A stretch of 64,000 bases of DNA, taken from positions 120,353-184,352 of the forward strand of contig JAJDDF010000001.1 of assembly GCA_029260455.1 (NCBI GenBank), given 5' to 3'. The DNA is from Phycisphaerales bacterium (GTDB lineage Bacteria > Planctomycetota > Phycisphaerae > Phycisphaerales > UBA1924). The notes beneath the pieces were generated by a model. It worked only from the letters and a program-made list of their open reading frames with translations, searched no databases and was not told the DNA's origin. Below, in pieces: positions 36,172-45,038 of the stretch. A program made the position numbers and the translations under genes. Position 1 is the stretch's first letter; each line of letters opens with the position of its first letter.

Positions 36172-37662
36172 GTGGCAATCTTCAAGAAGAAACCTGATTC
36201 GACACCCGAAGACAACGGCGAGCCGGTCGAGACGCCGGTTCAGACTGAGGAATCTGGTGATCCCATCAAGGCCCGCAAGTTCTTCGAGCACGCCAGGGCG
36301 ATGCATGACACCGCCAACTATGAGTACGCCGTCATTTTGTGGCTCAAGGGCATGCGGCTCGATCCGGCGGACATGAATGCCTTTGAGGCGGTCTTTGATT
36401 CATCCGGGTCATTCATGGCATCAGGCAAACACAAAGGCCCAAGCAAAACGCAAAACAAGGAATTCGGCGGGCGCGCACCGATTGAGAAATACCTCTCGGC
36501 GCTCTTGCAGTGGTCAATGGATGTGGTCGACTGGCAGCGTGGACTCAAGACCATGGAGGCGGCGGCAAAACTTGAACTCGCAGAACAGACACACTGGATC
36601 GGCATCAAAGTGCTCGCCATGGCGCAGAACGATAAGAAGGGCAAGAAGGATGCATTCGTCCAGATGATGCGCATCTTTGCTTCGGCGGGCGTCTATGACC
36701 TCGCGGTGAAAGCGGGCGACACGGCGTGCAGACTTGACCAATCAGATGGCAAGCTGGCCAACGAAGTGAAAAACATGAGCGCTCAGGCCACGATGACGAG
36801 CGGCGGCTACGAGAACACCGAGGCGGGCGGGTTCCGATCAAATATTCGTGACGCGCAGGCGCAGCGCGAGCTGATCGATGACGACTCCGTCATCAAAACT
36901 GAAGAAACCATGGAGCGCGTCATCGACCGCGCCACAGCAGACCTGAAGAAGCGCCCCGATGATCAGAACGCACTCGGCAAACTTGCGCGCTTGCTCCTTG
37001 AACGCGGCACGGCGGCAGATGAGAAAATGGCTTTCAACATTCTGATGAAGGGCTACACCGAACACGATGTGTACAAGTTCAAGCGCCAGGCGGATGAAAT
37101 TCGCCTGCGCCGCGCGCGCAAGCAGGCGGTCCAGATTCGTGATGCCGCCAAAGCGCCGGATGCAAGTGCCGAAACAAAGGCAACCTATGAGGCTGCCAAA
37201 CACAAGCTGATGGAACTTGAAACCGAGGTCTTCGAAGAACGTGTTGAAAATTATCCAACTGATCTGACCTTGAAATATGAACTTGGTCGGCGCTATTTTG
37301 AGGCGGGGCGACATGAAGATGCCATCGGGCAATTTCAGCGCGCACAAGGCGCATCAGGCATTGCCAATCGCGTGCGCAACTATCTCGCGCGGAGTTTCTC
37401 AGCCATGGGCTGGCTCGATGAAGCCCAAGACACCTATCGCGAAGCGGTCGAGAGTCACCCCACCGAAGGTGATGAACTTGGCCTTGAGTTGCGCTATGGT
37501 TTGATGGATGTCCTCGAGCGCAATGCCAGAGAACAGAAAAGCCTTGAGGCTGCCAAAGAAGCCTTCAAGCTTGCATCATCAATTGCGATTCAGCAGATCA
37601 ACTATCGCGACATTCGCGAGCGGCGCGAAAAGCTGCAAGCGCTGGTGAAAGACCTGAGATGA
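36172..37662 (+). CDS. Tetratricopeptide-repeat protein
   Basis: 496-residue soluble helical protein from a GTG start. Helical pairs resemble TPR units at about 35-70 (A-R-A-M-H-D-T-A-N-Y-E-Y-A-V-I-L-W) and 345-440 (Y-E-L-G-R-R-Y-F-E-A-G-R-H-E-D-A-I-G-Q-F-Q, then L-D-E-A-Q-D-T-Y-R-E-A). A basic/Ala-rich coiled stretch lies near 300-345. No signal peptide or enzymatic motif is seen, so it is likely a cytoplasmic scaffold. Its stop overlaps the kdsB start, so the two are coupled. It is divergent from def, and promoters for both lie in the 202 bases between. Confidence 0.74.
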   Translation: MAIFKKKPDSTPEDNGEPVETPVQTEESGDPIKARKFFEHARAMHDTANYEYAVILWLKGMRLDPADMNAFEAVFDSSGSFMASGKHKGPSKTQNKEFGGRAPIEKYLSALLQWSMDVVDWQRGLKTMEAAAKLELAEQTHWIGIKVLAMAQNDKKGKKDAFVQMMRIFASAGVYDLAVKAGDTACRLDQSDGKLANEVKNMSAQATMTSGGYENTEAGGFRSNIRDAQAQRELIDDDSVIKTEETMERVIDRATADLKKRPDDQNALGKLARLLLERGTAADEKMAFNILMKGYTEHDVYKFKRQADEIRLRRARKQAVQIRDAAKAPDASAETKATYEAAKHKLMELETEVFEERVENYPTDLTLKYELGRRYFEAGRHEDAIGQFQRAQGASGIANRVRNYLARSFSAMGWLDEAQDTYREAVESHPTEGDELGLELRYGLMDVLERNAREQKSLEAAKEAFKLASSIAIQQINYRDIRERREKLQALVKDLR

Positions 37663-38474
37663 CGCCGTCCCCCACGGGCACGTGCGCCGGTGACGCGGTG
37701 GGCATCATTCCCGCGCGTCTTGCTTCGGTGCGTTTCCCGCGAAAGATGTTGGCAAGTGACACCGGCATGCCCCTCGTGCAGCATGTTGTCGAGCGCGCAT
37801 TGCAGGCAAAGAGTTTGTCGCGCGTCGTCGTGGCGACCGATGCCGAAGAAATTGCCAAGGCGTGCGAGGGCTTCGGCGCGACTGTCGTCATGACATCATC
37901 CGACCATCCCAATGGCACGAGCAGACTCGCTGAAGCTGCGGACAAGCTCGGGCTTGCCGATGATGCCATTGCGGTGAATGCGCAGGGCGATGAGCCCGAG
38001 ATGGAACCGAGTGTCATCGATGCCGCCGTCGATGCGCTGCGCACTGCGCCCGCAAATGTCCCCGCGTCGACCGTTGCCTCGCCCTTTGCACCAGATGACG
38101 ATGTGACAAGCCCCGACATCGTCAAAGTCGTGCGCAGCGTTGACGGGCGCGCGCTGTATTTTTCCCGTGCCCCAATCCCCGCCGATCGCGATGGTGATGC
38201 GGCGCAACAGCTTGGCGAAGGCGCGCAGGCGCTCAAGCACATCGGCATCTATTGCTATCGGCGCGCATTCTTGAAGACCTATGCAGCGCTCGCGCCCACG
38301 CCCCTCGAACAATCCGAACGCCTCGAACAACTCCGCATCCTCGAACATGGCTACGCAATAATGGTCGCGATTCACCCCTCAAGAAGTTGCGGCATCGACA
38401 CACCTCAGCAATACGCCGCGTTCGTCGCGCGCTGGAAAACATCGCACAGTGCGCTCACCGGAAAGGGCAACTAA
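37659..38474 (+). CDS. kdsB: 3-deoxy-manno-octulosonate cytidylyltransferase (CMP-Kdo synthetase)
   Basis: Activates Kdo with CTP for lipopolysaccharide inner core synthesis. Near the start I-I-P-A-R-L-A-S-V-R-F-P-R-K is the nucleotide loop. H-P-N-G-T-S-R-L-A-E-A, N-A-Q-G-D-E-P and F-S-R-A-P-I-P are all signature segments, and H-I-G-I-Y-C-Y-R follows. The protein is 271 residues, somewhat longer than E. coli KdsB (248), through an N-terminal ~13 and C-terminal ~10 residues. Its presence argues for an LPS-bearing outer membrane. Confidence 0.92.
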   Translation: MTPSPTGTCAGDAVGIIPARLASVRFPRKMLASDTGMPLVQHVVERALQAKSLSRVVVATDAEEIAKACEGFGATVVMTSSDHPNGTSRLAEAADKLGLADDAIAVNAQGDEPEMEPSVIDAAVDALRTAPANVPASTVASPFAPDDDVTSPDIVKVVRSVDGRALYFSRAPIPADRDGDAAQQLGEGAQALKHIGIYCYRRAFLKTYAALAPTPLEQSERLEQLRILEHGYAIMVAIHPSRSCGIDTPQQYAAFVARWKTSHSALTGKGN

Positions 38475-38476
38475 CC

Positions 38477-38797
38477 ATGCCGATCTATGGTCCCGGTCTT
38501 CCAGAACCATCTCCGCCGCCGCGCAAAAAGCTAGACATGCGCGATTTCTTTTCGCGCTTCAATGATGAAGCGTTCATTGGGCAGATTGCATCGATGGTGA
38601 ACTCCGGGTCTCAGGCGGAAGTTGATCAAACCACGCGCGAGGCGGTGAAGGCGATTCCCTTACTTGATGCGGTGCTTCAACAGAAGCGCGCCGCCGAGGC
38701 GGATGGCGATGCCGAACGCGCCAAACTCTGGCTCGGGGCATCGATACAGTTGATCGCGATCTATCGGTTGGCTGAGGATATGGGCTATGAGTGGTAG
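38477..38797 (+). CDS. Small protein homologous to the C-terminal domain of the downstream Doc fusion
   Basis: 106 residues, starting two bases after kdsB. A proline-rich N-terminus (1-18) precedes a helical domain (21-106) beginning M-R-D-F-F and ending Y-R-L-A-E-D-M-G-Y-E-W. The domain matches residues about 138-227 of the Doc-fusion protein encoded ~250 bases downstream, in length, in the R-D-F-F start and in an identical R-L-A-E-D-M-G-Y-E-W end. I do not recognise this domain. It could be an ancestral partner later fused to the toxin. Confidence 0.72.
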   Translation: MPIYGPGLPEPSPPPRKKLDMRDFFSRFNDEAFIGQIASMVNSGSQAEVDQTTREAVKAIPLLDAVLQQKRAAEADGDAERAKLWLGASIQLIAIYRLAEDMGYEW

Positions 38798-38844
38798 GGG
38801 GCCTAGACTTCATGCAAGCTGGCCAAGAGGCCGATGAGGTAGTT

Positions 38845-39057
38845 ATGAGCACTATGCCAGAAACCAAGACGATTACGCTGCCAGCCGATCAGGTCGCTCG
38901 GCTTGAGGCGGACGCGAAGACCATGGGCCTCGGCTTGCCCGCCTACCTCGCGTTCCTGGAGCAATGTAGGTCGGGACGCCTTGATGCCAAGGCCAGGGAC
39001 GCAGCGCGGTTTGTTTTTTCGACGCAGGATCAATCGTTGCGGAAACTCGCCGAATGA
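38845..39057 (+). CDS. Putative antitoxin of Doc-type toxin-antitoxin pair
   Basis: 70 residues from an ATG preceded by GAGGT. The N-terminal T-I-T-L-P-A-D-Q-V-A-R-L could be a ribbon-helix-helix or AbrB-like strand-helix unit. The C-terminal part (S-T-Q-D-Q-S-L-R-K-L-A-E) is charged and could bind the toxin. The stop overlaps the Doc start (ATGA), the standard layout for antitoxin-toxin pairs. Length and context support an antitoxin, though sequence alone does not identify the family. Confidence 0.7.
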   Translation: MSTMPETKTITLPADQVARLEADAKTMGLGLPAYLAFLEQCRSGRLDAKARDAARFVFSTQDQSLRKLAE

Positions 39058-39737
39058 GCCTTAGCATCGGTCGCCCACGATTCGTAACGGTTGATGAAGC
39101 ACTCGCATGGCATGAGCTCGCCATCCGAGAGTACGGCGGTGATACCGGCATCAGGGATCGCGGTCTGTTGGAATCTGCGCTGGCGCAGCCGCAACAGCAG
39201 TTCGATGGCGAACATGCGCACAAGTATCCGTTCGGTATGGCGGCGGCGTATGCCTTTTTCGTTGCCAAGAATCATCCGTTTGTTGATGGCAACAAGCGAG
39301 TCGCACTGGTGTGTTGTACTGCATTCTTGCGCATGAACGGGTGGAATCTTGAGTCTGAGGGCATTGCCGCTGCCGATGAAATTCTCAAACTTGTTGAAGA
39401 CGAGCAAACGCGAGAGCAATTTGCGGCGTGGCTTGACGACCATTGCAGAGAGCGTCCATCAATGGAGTTGCGGGATTTCTTCGCCGCGATCACGCCCGTA
39501 TTGTTCTACCAGCATTGGACCGGATTTATGGCTGCAACGGATGATGTGGAGCGTGAGCAGACCATGGCCGAGGTCTTCCGGCAACACCCTACGGCTGCTT
39601 TCATGCATGCAACCGCAGCGGAAGTGCTGCAGTCAGCTGCCCCAGATTGCGAACGACAGGCTACGATTGTTGAAACGGGCACATTTATGTTTGTTGCGCT
39701 CCATCGCCTCGCAGAAGACATGGGCTATGAGTGGTAA
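39054..39737 (+). CDS. Doc-like (Fic fold) toxin with an extra C-terminal domain
   Basis: 227 residues. Residues 1-135 are a death-on-curing/Fic-type domain: G-I-R-D-R-G-L-L-E-S-A (33-43), K-Y-P-F-G-M-A-A-A-Y-A-F-F (57-69) and active motif H74-P-F-V-D-G-N-K-R82. Doc enzymes transfer phosphate or AMP to targets such as EF-Tu. Typical Doc ends near residue 125. Here a ~90-residue domain (about 138-227) is added that is homologous to the small protein encoded at 38477-38797. The start overlaps the antitoxin stop. Activity of the extra domain is unknown. Confidence 0.84.
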   Translation: MSLSIGRPRFVTVDEALAWHELAIREYGGDTGIRDRGLLESALAQPQQQFDGEHAHKYPFGMAAAYAFFVAKNHPFVDGNKRVALVCCTAFLRMNGWNLESEGIAAADEILKLVEDEQTREQFAAWLDDHCRERPSMELRDFFAAITPVLFYQHWTGFMAATDDVEREQTMAEVFRQHPTAAFMHATAAEVLQSAAPDCERQATIVETGTFMFVALHRLAEDMGYEW

Positions 39738-39739
39738 CC

Positions 39740-41581
39740 CTAACTCCCCTTCACATGCTTCCGCAAACTGATCTCCTCGCGCAGCATCGCGTGATAGGTG
39801 TCAAGTGACATCGTGTCCTGTTGCTCAATGCCATAGCGCCGCACGGTGACCGTTGAATCGACCTCTTCCTGATCGCCCACGATGAGCAGCATCGGGATCT
39901 TGCGGGTCGTGCCGTTGCGGATCTTTTTGCCCATGGTGTTGTTGGAATCATCAACTTCCGTGCGCACGAGATCGCCTCGCAACAGCGCCTCAACCTTCTT
40001 CGCATACGCAACGTGCTTTTCTGACACCGGCACGATGCACACTTGAATCGGCGCGAGCCATGTGGGGAATGCGCCGCCGTAATGTTCGATCAGGATCGCG
40101 ATGAAGCGCTCATGCGTGCCGAGCGGCGCACGATGAATGCAATACGGCGTCTTCTGTTCGCCATCGGTGTCCGTATACGTCAACCCAAAGCGCCCCGGCA
40201 CGCAAAAATCCAACTGATTCGTCGTTGCGGAAAACTCGCGCCCCGTCACCGTGCGAAATTCATAATCAACTTTCGGCCCGTAAAACGCAGCCTCGCCCGG
40301 CTCAACCGTATAGTCAAGGCCCATCTCTTCGAGCGCTTCCTGCACCACGCGCTCTGTGTAATCCCACCCCGCCGGGTCATCAACATACTTGTCGCCCTTG
40401 GTCGGATCATCCGGATCCCACTTGCTCAAGCGCAGGTAATAGTCGCTGAAGTCAAAGATGTCGTAGTACTTCTTGTGCAAATCCATGACGCCCTTGAACT
40501 CATCCTTGAGTTGCTCCGGCGTAACATAGATATGCGCATCATTCATGCACATGCCGCGCACGCGCGTGAGGCCCTGCAACGTGCCCGCGCGTTCGAAGCG
40601 ATAGCAATGGCCATACTCGCTGATGCGAAAGGGCAGGTCGCGGTATGAGCGCTTCTCGGCCTTGTAAATCATGTGGTGGTGCGGGCAGTTCATGGGCTTC
40701 AGGTAATACCGCTCGATGCGCGGCTCAAGATCACCCTCCGCCTCCTCATGCAACTCCATCGGCGGATACATGCTCTTGGCATACAACGGCAAATGCCCCG
40801 ACGTGTGATACAGATTCTCGCGCGTGATGTGCGGCGTCGAAACCTGCACATACCCCGCCGCAAACTCCATCTCGTAGGCCAGTTTCTCAAGCTCGTGACG
40901 AATCGCAGCGCCATTGGGAAGCCAGAGCGGCAATCCCTTGCCGACTTCATCGGCAATTGAATAGATGGAAAGCTTTTGGCCAAGGATGCGATGATCATTC
41001 TTCCGCGCCTGTTCGACGGCCTGAATATGCGCCTTGACTTCGGGCTTACTCTCAAAGGCGTACCCATAGATGCGCGTCAGTTGCACATTGCGCTCATCGC
41101 CACGCCAGTACGCCCCCGCAATGGAATGCAATTTGAACTGATCCGGCTTCAAGTTGCGCACATTCTCGACGTGCGGCCCCTCGCACATGTCAACGAATGG
41201 ACCATTCGTGTAGAACCCGATGGTGTCGAAGCCCTTCTTCTCGTGCAGCTCTTTGCAGTATTCAACTTTGTGCGGCTCGCCCATCTCGGTGAGGCGCGCG
41301 ATGGCGGCGTCGAAGGGCAACTCTTCCTGAACGAAGGGCTGATCCTGCTTGACGATTTTCTGCATCTCTTTCTGAATAGCTTTGAGATCATCATCAGTAA
41401 TGGTCATGCCATCAGGAAAAAGAAAGTCATAATAAAACCCATCAGCAATCGGCGGCCCAAAGCCGAGCTTCACGCCGGGATGCAGATTCTGCACCGCCTG
41501 CGCCATGACATGCGCAAGTGAATGCCGCAATTTGTAGATCGTAGATTGCTTATCGACGCGATTTTTTTCAATAACGGGCAT
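39740..41581 (-). CDS. thrS: Threonyl-tRNA synthetase lacking the TGS domain
   Basis: Class II synthetase, 613 residues. After a short leader, the N2 editing-like domain begins at Y-K-L-R-H-S-L-A-H-V-M-A-Q-A-V. The catalytic core has P-M-N-C-P-H-H-H (zinc/motif 2 region), Y-R-F-E-R-A-G-T-L-Q-G-L-T-R-V-R and H-R-A-P-L-G-T-H-E-R. A C-terminal anticodon domain ends ...R-K-H-V-K-G. The usual N-terminal ~60-residue TGS domain is missing; an upstream in-frame extension is Arg/His-rich and does not resemble TGS. The start ATG (41581) follows GGGGAAAGGA. Confidence 0.93.
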   Translation of the reverse strand: MPVIEKNRVDKQSTIYKLRHSLAHVMAQAVQNLHPGVKLGFGPPIADGFYYDFLFPDGMTITDDDLKAIQKEMQKIVKQDQPFVQEELPFDAAIARLTEMGEPHKVEYCKELHEKKGFDTIGFYTNGPFVDMCEGPHVENVRNLKPDQFKLHSIAGAYWRGDERNVQLTRIYGYAFESKPEVKAHIQAVEQARKNDHRILGQKLSIYSIADEVGKGLPLWLPNGAAIRHELEKLAYEMEFAAGYVQVSTPHITRENLYHTSGHLPLYAKSMYPPMELHEEAEGDLEPRIERYYLKPMNCPHHHMIYKAEKRSYRDLPFRISEYGHCYRFERAGTLQGLTRVRGMCMNDAHIYVTPEQLKDEFKGVMDLHKKYYDIFDFSDYYLRLSKWDPDDPTKGDKYVDDPAGWDYTERVVQEALEEMGLDYTVEPGEAAFYGPKVDYEFRTVTGREFSATTNQLDFCVPGRFGLTYTDTDGEQKTPYCIHRAPLGTHERFIAILIEHYGGAFPTWLAPIQVCIVPVSEKHVAYAKKVEALLRGDLVRTEVDDSNNTMGKKIRNGTTRKIPMLLIVGDQEEVDSTVTVRRYGIEQQDTMSLDTYHAMLREEISLRKHVKGS

Positions 41582-41774
41582 TGTGGCCCAATCCTTTCCC
41601 CGTCGACTCACGTGACGCTGTCGGCGGGCAGGTGCGGCAGCGCGATGTGTGCGCAGTACCGCATGGTGATTGTGAACCCGGATGTAGCGACACACCCGAG
41701 GAACACAGATGGTAGCAGGGGGCTAGGGGAGTTGCGATGCAGGCATCAAGCCCAGCCATTGCAATCGCTGGGTG

Positions 41775-42527
41775 TTACGCACCCATCCGCAATCGTTCCC
41801 CATGAAAACTCGGCATCCCCAGCCGCACAATCTTCGCCTGCGTCGCATCAACGTCATAAGCAACGCGGCGGATTTCGAAACGCATTTCCTCAGTATCGAA
41901 AATGCCCCAGCTTGCATCCGGGTTGCGATCGCGCGGCTGACCCACAGACCCCGGGTTCATAATCGCCCGGGTGTTGTCGCGGATGGGCACATTCGTAGAA
42001 CCCAGCATAATCTCAAAGACAGGTTCAGAGGCATCACCAAGAATCGACACCTCGCGCGAAAAGACGCCCGGAATGTGTGTGTGCCCGACCGCGCCGAATT
42101 TCGTGCGCATGCCCTCGAAGGATCGATTCACGGCATCTTCGGTGGCAAGGTATTCATATTGCACCGGGCCGAAACTTGCGTGGGCGATTGTCAGTTCGTC
42201 AATCTTGGCGACATCCGGCATGGAATCCAGCATCGACATGTGTTCATCGGTGAGCATCTGCCGTGTGATGTCAAGCGCCTGCCTAGCCCGCGGATTGAAC
42301 GTATCAAGCACGCCCACGCGGAGCAGTGCTTCCTCGTGATTGCCAAGCACCATTTTGTCGCACACGGTGAAGATGACCTCGACGCAGCGCCCCGGGTCCG
42401 GGCCATAGCCCACGATGTCGCCGAGACACACCACGCGGTCAACGTGGTCGGTTGCGATATCGCGCAGGACAGCATCAAGGGCTTCCAGATTGCCATGGAC
42501 ATCCGAGATGAGTGCGATCCGTGCCAT
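41775..42527 (-). CDS. Calcineurin-like metallophosphoesterase
   Basis: 250-residue dinuclear-metal phosphoesterase. It has ISDVHGN near residue 8, C-L-G-D-I-V-G-Y-G near 35-43 and L-G-N-H-E (61-65). Later C-terminal histidines in A-H-A-S-F-G and G-H-T-H-I-P complete the metal site. It resembles YfcE/MJ0936-like small phosphodiesterases. It lies in the same direction between infC and thrS, so it may belong to their transcript. Substrate unknown. Confidence 0.87.
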   Translation of the reverse strand: MARIALISDVHGNLEALDAVLRDIATDHVDRVVCLGDIVGYGPDPGRCVEVIFTVCDKMVLGNHEEALLRVGVLDTFNPRARQALDITRQMLTDEHMSMLDSMPDVAKIDELTIAHASFGPVQYEYLATEDAVNRSFEGMRTKFGAVGHTHIPGVFSREVSILGDASEPVFEIMLGSTNVPIRDNTRAIMNPGSVGQPRDRNPDASWGIFDTEEMRFEIRRVAYDVDATQAKIVRLGMPSFHGERLRMGA

Positions 42528-42718
42528 AAGGTGGTCCTAGACGATCACTACTGCGAAATCGTTCCCTTTCTTCGCAAGACAGGGCAGAGCTTGCATGGAG
42601 GCGTATCGACCACCACGCCGGGGGTGCAACAGTGAACCCGGGGGGAATGGTGGCGTTGTCACTGACGATCCGTCAGGACGGGGCCTCTGGATGCCACGAT
42701 CCGAGCAGAAAGTTGGTT

Positions 42719-43408
42719 TTACGCTTCCTGATTCGCCGTGTCAGCAGTTTCAGCGTCCTGCACCTTGGGGGCTGGCGGCGGTTCGGGCACCGATGTCTTC
42801 TTGGGTGACTTGGACGCCGCCTCAGCAAGCTCCTTGTCCTTGGCAATCTTTGCCTTCGCCGATGCGATGCGCGCGCGATCGGGCACCAGAACCATATTTG
42901 CCTGCCGACCTGAAACACGGGGCGGAGACTCGACTTTGGAAATGTCGCCCAGATCAGTAACGATCTCATTGAGGCGTTCGATGCCAATTTCAAGATGCGC
43001 CATTTCACGTCCGCGATAGCGCTGAATGAAGAGCACCTTGTGTCCATCCATGAGAAAGCGGCGCGCTTGCGTCACGCGGATCATCACATCGTGATCGTCG
43101 ATCTTCGCAGAGCGTCCGAGGCGCACCTCCTTGAGCTCCTGCGCCTTGGCGCCGGAGTTCTTCTTCTTGGATTGCTCGTATTTCCACTTGCCGTAGTCCA
43201 TGATCTTGCACAAGGGCGGGCGCGCATCGGCCTGCACTTCGACAAGGTCGAGCCCTGCTTCTTCAGCCATACGCTGCGCATCGCGCGTATCAATCACACC
43301 AACCTGCTCGTTGAGCTCGTTGATCAAGCGCACGGGGTTGAGGCGAATCTCATGGTTCACACGGGTCTTGTTTGCGGGGCCTGGGGCCCTCCTGAACATC
43401 CGACTAAT
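42719..43408 (-). CDS. infC: Translation initiation factor IF-3
   Basis: IF-3 with the N-domain segment V-N-H-E-I-R and V-Q-A-D-A-R-P-P-L-C-K-I-M-D-Y-G-K, then I-D-D-H-D-V and F-I-Q-R-Y-R-G-R-E-M-A-H of the C-domain. I set the start at an in-frame ATT (43408) because AAGGAG sits eight bases before it. The next ATG (43399) would put that sequence about 17 bases away, too far. An ATT or other rare start is a hallmark of infC, used for autoregulation. An acidic/Pro-rich tail of about 45 residues is extra. rpmI and rplT, its usual neighbours, do not follow. Confidence 0.9.
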   Translation of the reverse strand: MSRMFRRAPGPANKTRVNHEIRLNPVRLINELNEQVGVIDTRDAQRMAEEAGLDLVEVQADARPPLCKIMDYGKWKYEQSKKKNSGAKAQELKEVRLGRSAKIDDHDVMIRVTQARRFLMDGHKVLFIQRYRGREMAHLEIGIERLNEIVTDLGDISKVESPPRVSGRQANMVLVPDRARIASAKAKIAKDKELAEAASKSPKKTSVPEPPPAPKVQDAETADTANQEA

Positions 43409-43416
43409 GGTTCTAT

Positions 43417-43422
43417 CTCCTT
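43417..43422 (-). promoter_or_regulatory. Ribosome-binding site that decides the infC start
   Basis: AAGGAG on the minus strand, eight bases before ATT and seventeen before ATG. It favours translation from the rare ATT codon. Confidence 0.7.
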
Positions 43423-43859
43423 CTCAAGTTCATTCTTCACCAGTGCGCGAACGAATGGTTCGACACCGACACACCGCCCGGCCATCAAAGGCCAGAGGTG
43501 ACACGTGCGCAGCAATGACTCGCGCTGTGCTCACAAATGCATGGTCCACATTGACTGCAAAGTGCGTGTGACAAAAACACACGCCGGGCGATGTCCAATG
43601 ATCCCTTGTGTCTTCATGACCAGTCGGAACAAGAAGCCTTCGCCTCCGCAGTGCTGAGGATGGCCCACAGGGAACACCCCCGTAGGACCGATTCCACGTT
43701 ACACACTCATCGGCCCCCGGGCAATGGTGCTCCACAGGTTTCCCATTCATGGGCAAGTGAGCCTATGCTCGGGTCTTCCCCGAATTGACGTGAAATCGGG
43801 TCCGGTGCAACATCTTGGGTCTGTGGAATACTCCCCCCTGCCTGTAGAGGTCTCGACGC
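43423..43859. other. Divergent intergenic region between infC and nrdR
   Basis: About 440 bases without a supported gene. Short frames on both strands lack ribosome-binding sites and show no recognisable similarity. Promoters for infC and nrdR should lie here. I do not see a clear NrdR box or leader hairpin. Confidence 0.4.
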
Positions 43860-44393
43860 GTGAATTGCCCATTTTGCAATGAGGATCATGACAGGGTCAT
43901 CGATTCCCGCTCATCCGAGGGCGGGGGCGTGATTCGTCGACGTCGCCAATGCCTAGCCTGCAGCCGCCGGTTTACCACCTATGAGCGCATCGAAGAGACC
44001 GCTCGCCTCGTCGTCGTCAAAAGGGATGGCTCACGGGTGCCTTTCACGCGAGAAAATGTTCTCAAAGGCGTCCTGATGGCCTGCGGGAAGCGCCCTATCC
44101 CCGAGGATGCCAAAATAGCCATTGTCGATGGGGTTGAGGAAGAGATACACCGCACTTTTGACCGGGAAGTTGAAAGCCGCCTCATTGGCGAAATGGTGGC
44201 GGTTCGATTGCGGGGACTCGATGAAATTGCCTATGTTCGTTTTGCCAGCGAGTACTACAATTTTCGCAATGTTGATGACATCATGAAGCAGCTTGAAGAG
44301 CTCAACGCACGCATCAAGGATGTGCCCGATCAGCAGCACATGTTCGATGAGGGCATGCCGAAAACGCCACGCAGCGGGGACTCTGCACAATGA
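43860..44393 (+). CDS. nrdR: Ribonucleotide reductase repressor NrdR
   Basis: 177-residue transcription repressor of ribonucleotide reductase genes. A zinc ribbon (C-P-F-C...C-L-A-C, residues 3-34) with R-R-R-R and F-T-T-Y-E-R is followed by an ATP-cone domain (V-V-K-R-D-G-S-R-V-P-F-T-R-E-N). Start is GTG, preceded by GAGG. The C-terminal ~25 residues extend past the usual end. The gene overlaps the next one by ATGA. No nrd genes are in the window. Confidence 0.93.
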   Translation: MNCPFCNEDHDRVIDSRSSEGGGVIRRRRQCLACSRRFTTYERIEETARLVVVKRDGSRVPFTRENVLKGVLMACGKRPIPEDAKIAIVDGVEEEIHRTFDREVESRLIGEMVAVRLRGLDEIAYVRFASEYYNFRNVDDIMKQLEELNARIKDVPDQQHMFDEGMPKTPRSGDSAQ

Positions 44394-44983
44394 TGAAAAT
44401 CCTCTGGACCCATTGCACAGAATCAGCGGTACATGTGTGCATGGGCAGAAAGATCAGTTGGAAAAATAGGCAATTTGGCAAGCGATCGCTATTCGCACTG
44501 ACTGCCCTCACGTGTGTCGCAGTTGCTCACGCTGGCGGGTGCGCGCGTTACCCCTCCGAACTGTTGCCAACCCCCTCGCCGCATCGGGCGGTGGAGATCG
44601 CCCCGGAAGCCGATGCCTTTGGGCCTCTCGTGCAGCCGGAGGAATCGATTGCGACCGTTGCCGCTTCGCCTGAAGCCAGAATCGAAGTGCGATCAGCAGC
44701 GAAACCCGTCTGGTGGTTTGATGGGAAACGCACAGACACCGATTGTCAGGTGCTGTGTGTCGAAGCCCTTGCCCAGGACATGGCAGGGGCGCGCCACGCG
44801 GTCACTATGGCTGCGCGTGAGGCCTTTGAGATTGATACAGAGGCAGGGGCGGGCGCTGGTCAACTTGAGATTCGCGAGCTCTCAGCATCTCCACTTGCAC
44901 ACCCGGGCGGTGCACTTCGCTATGTTGCCTATGCGATGGTGGCGAGGACGGTTTTCATCGCACCAGCATCCGGCGAGGGCTAG
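44390..44983 (+). CDS. Hypothetical exported protein, possible lipoprotein
   Basis: 197 residues, coupled to nrdR by an ATGA overlap. A hydrophobic segment near 34-48 (A-L-T-A-L-T-C-V-A-V-A-H-A-G-G-C) ends in a G-G-C that could be a lipobox, after an unusually long basic N-terminus. A later internal Met (residue 18) may be the real start. The remainder is acidic with two close cysteines near 118-122. No family recognised. Confidence 0.55.
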   Translation: MMKILWTHCTESAVHVCMGRKISWKNRQFGKRSLFALTALTCVAVAHAGGCARYPSELLPTPSPHRAVEIAPEADAFGPLVQPEESIATVAASPEARIEVRSAAKPVWWFDGKRTDTDCQVLCVEALAQDMAGARHAVTMAAREAFEIDTEAGAGAGQLEIRELSASPLAHPGGALRYVAYAMVARTVFIAPASGEG

Positions 44984-45038
44984 GATCGCCTCCGCGCGCT
45001 GGAGCGTGCATTGGTGATGCCAATCGCCGGAGGCCCTG

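Noticed and set aside
41772..42635. 287-residue frame opposite the metallophosphoesterase.
   Set aside because: Antisense; the phosphoesterase motifs are on the minus strand.
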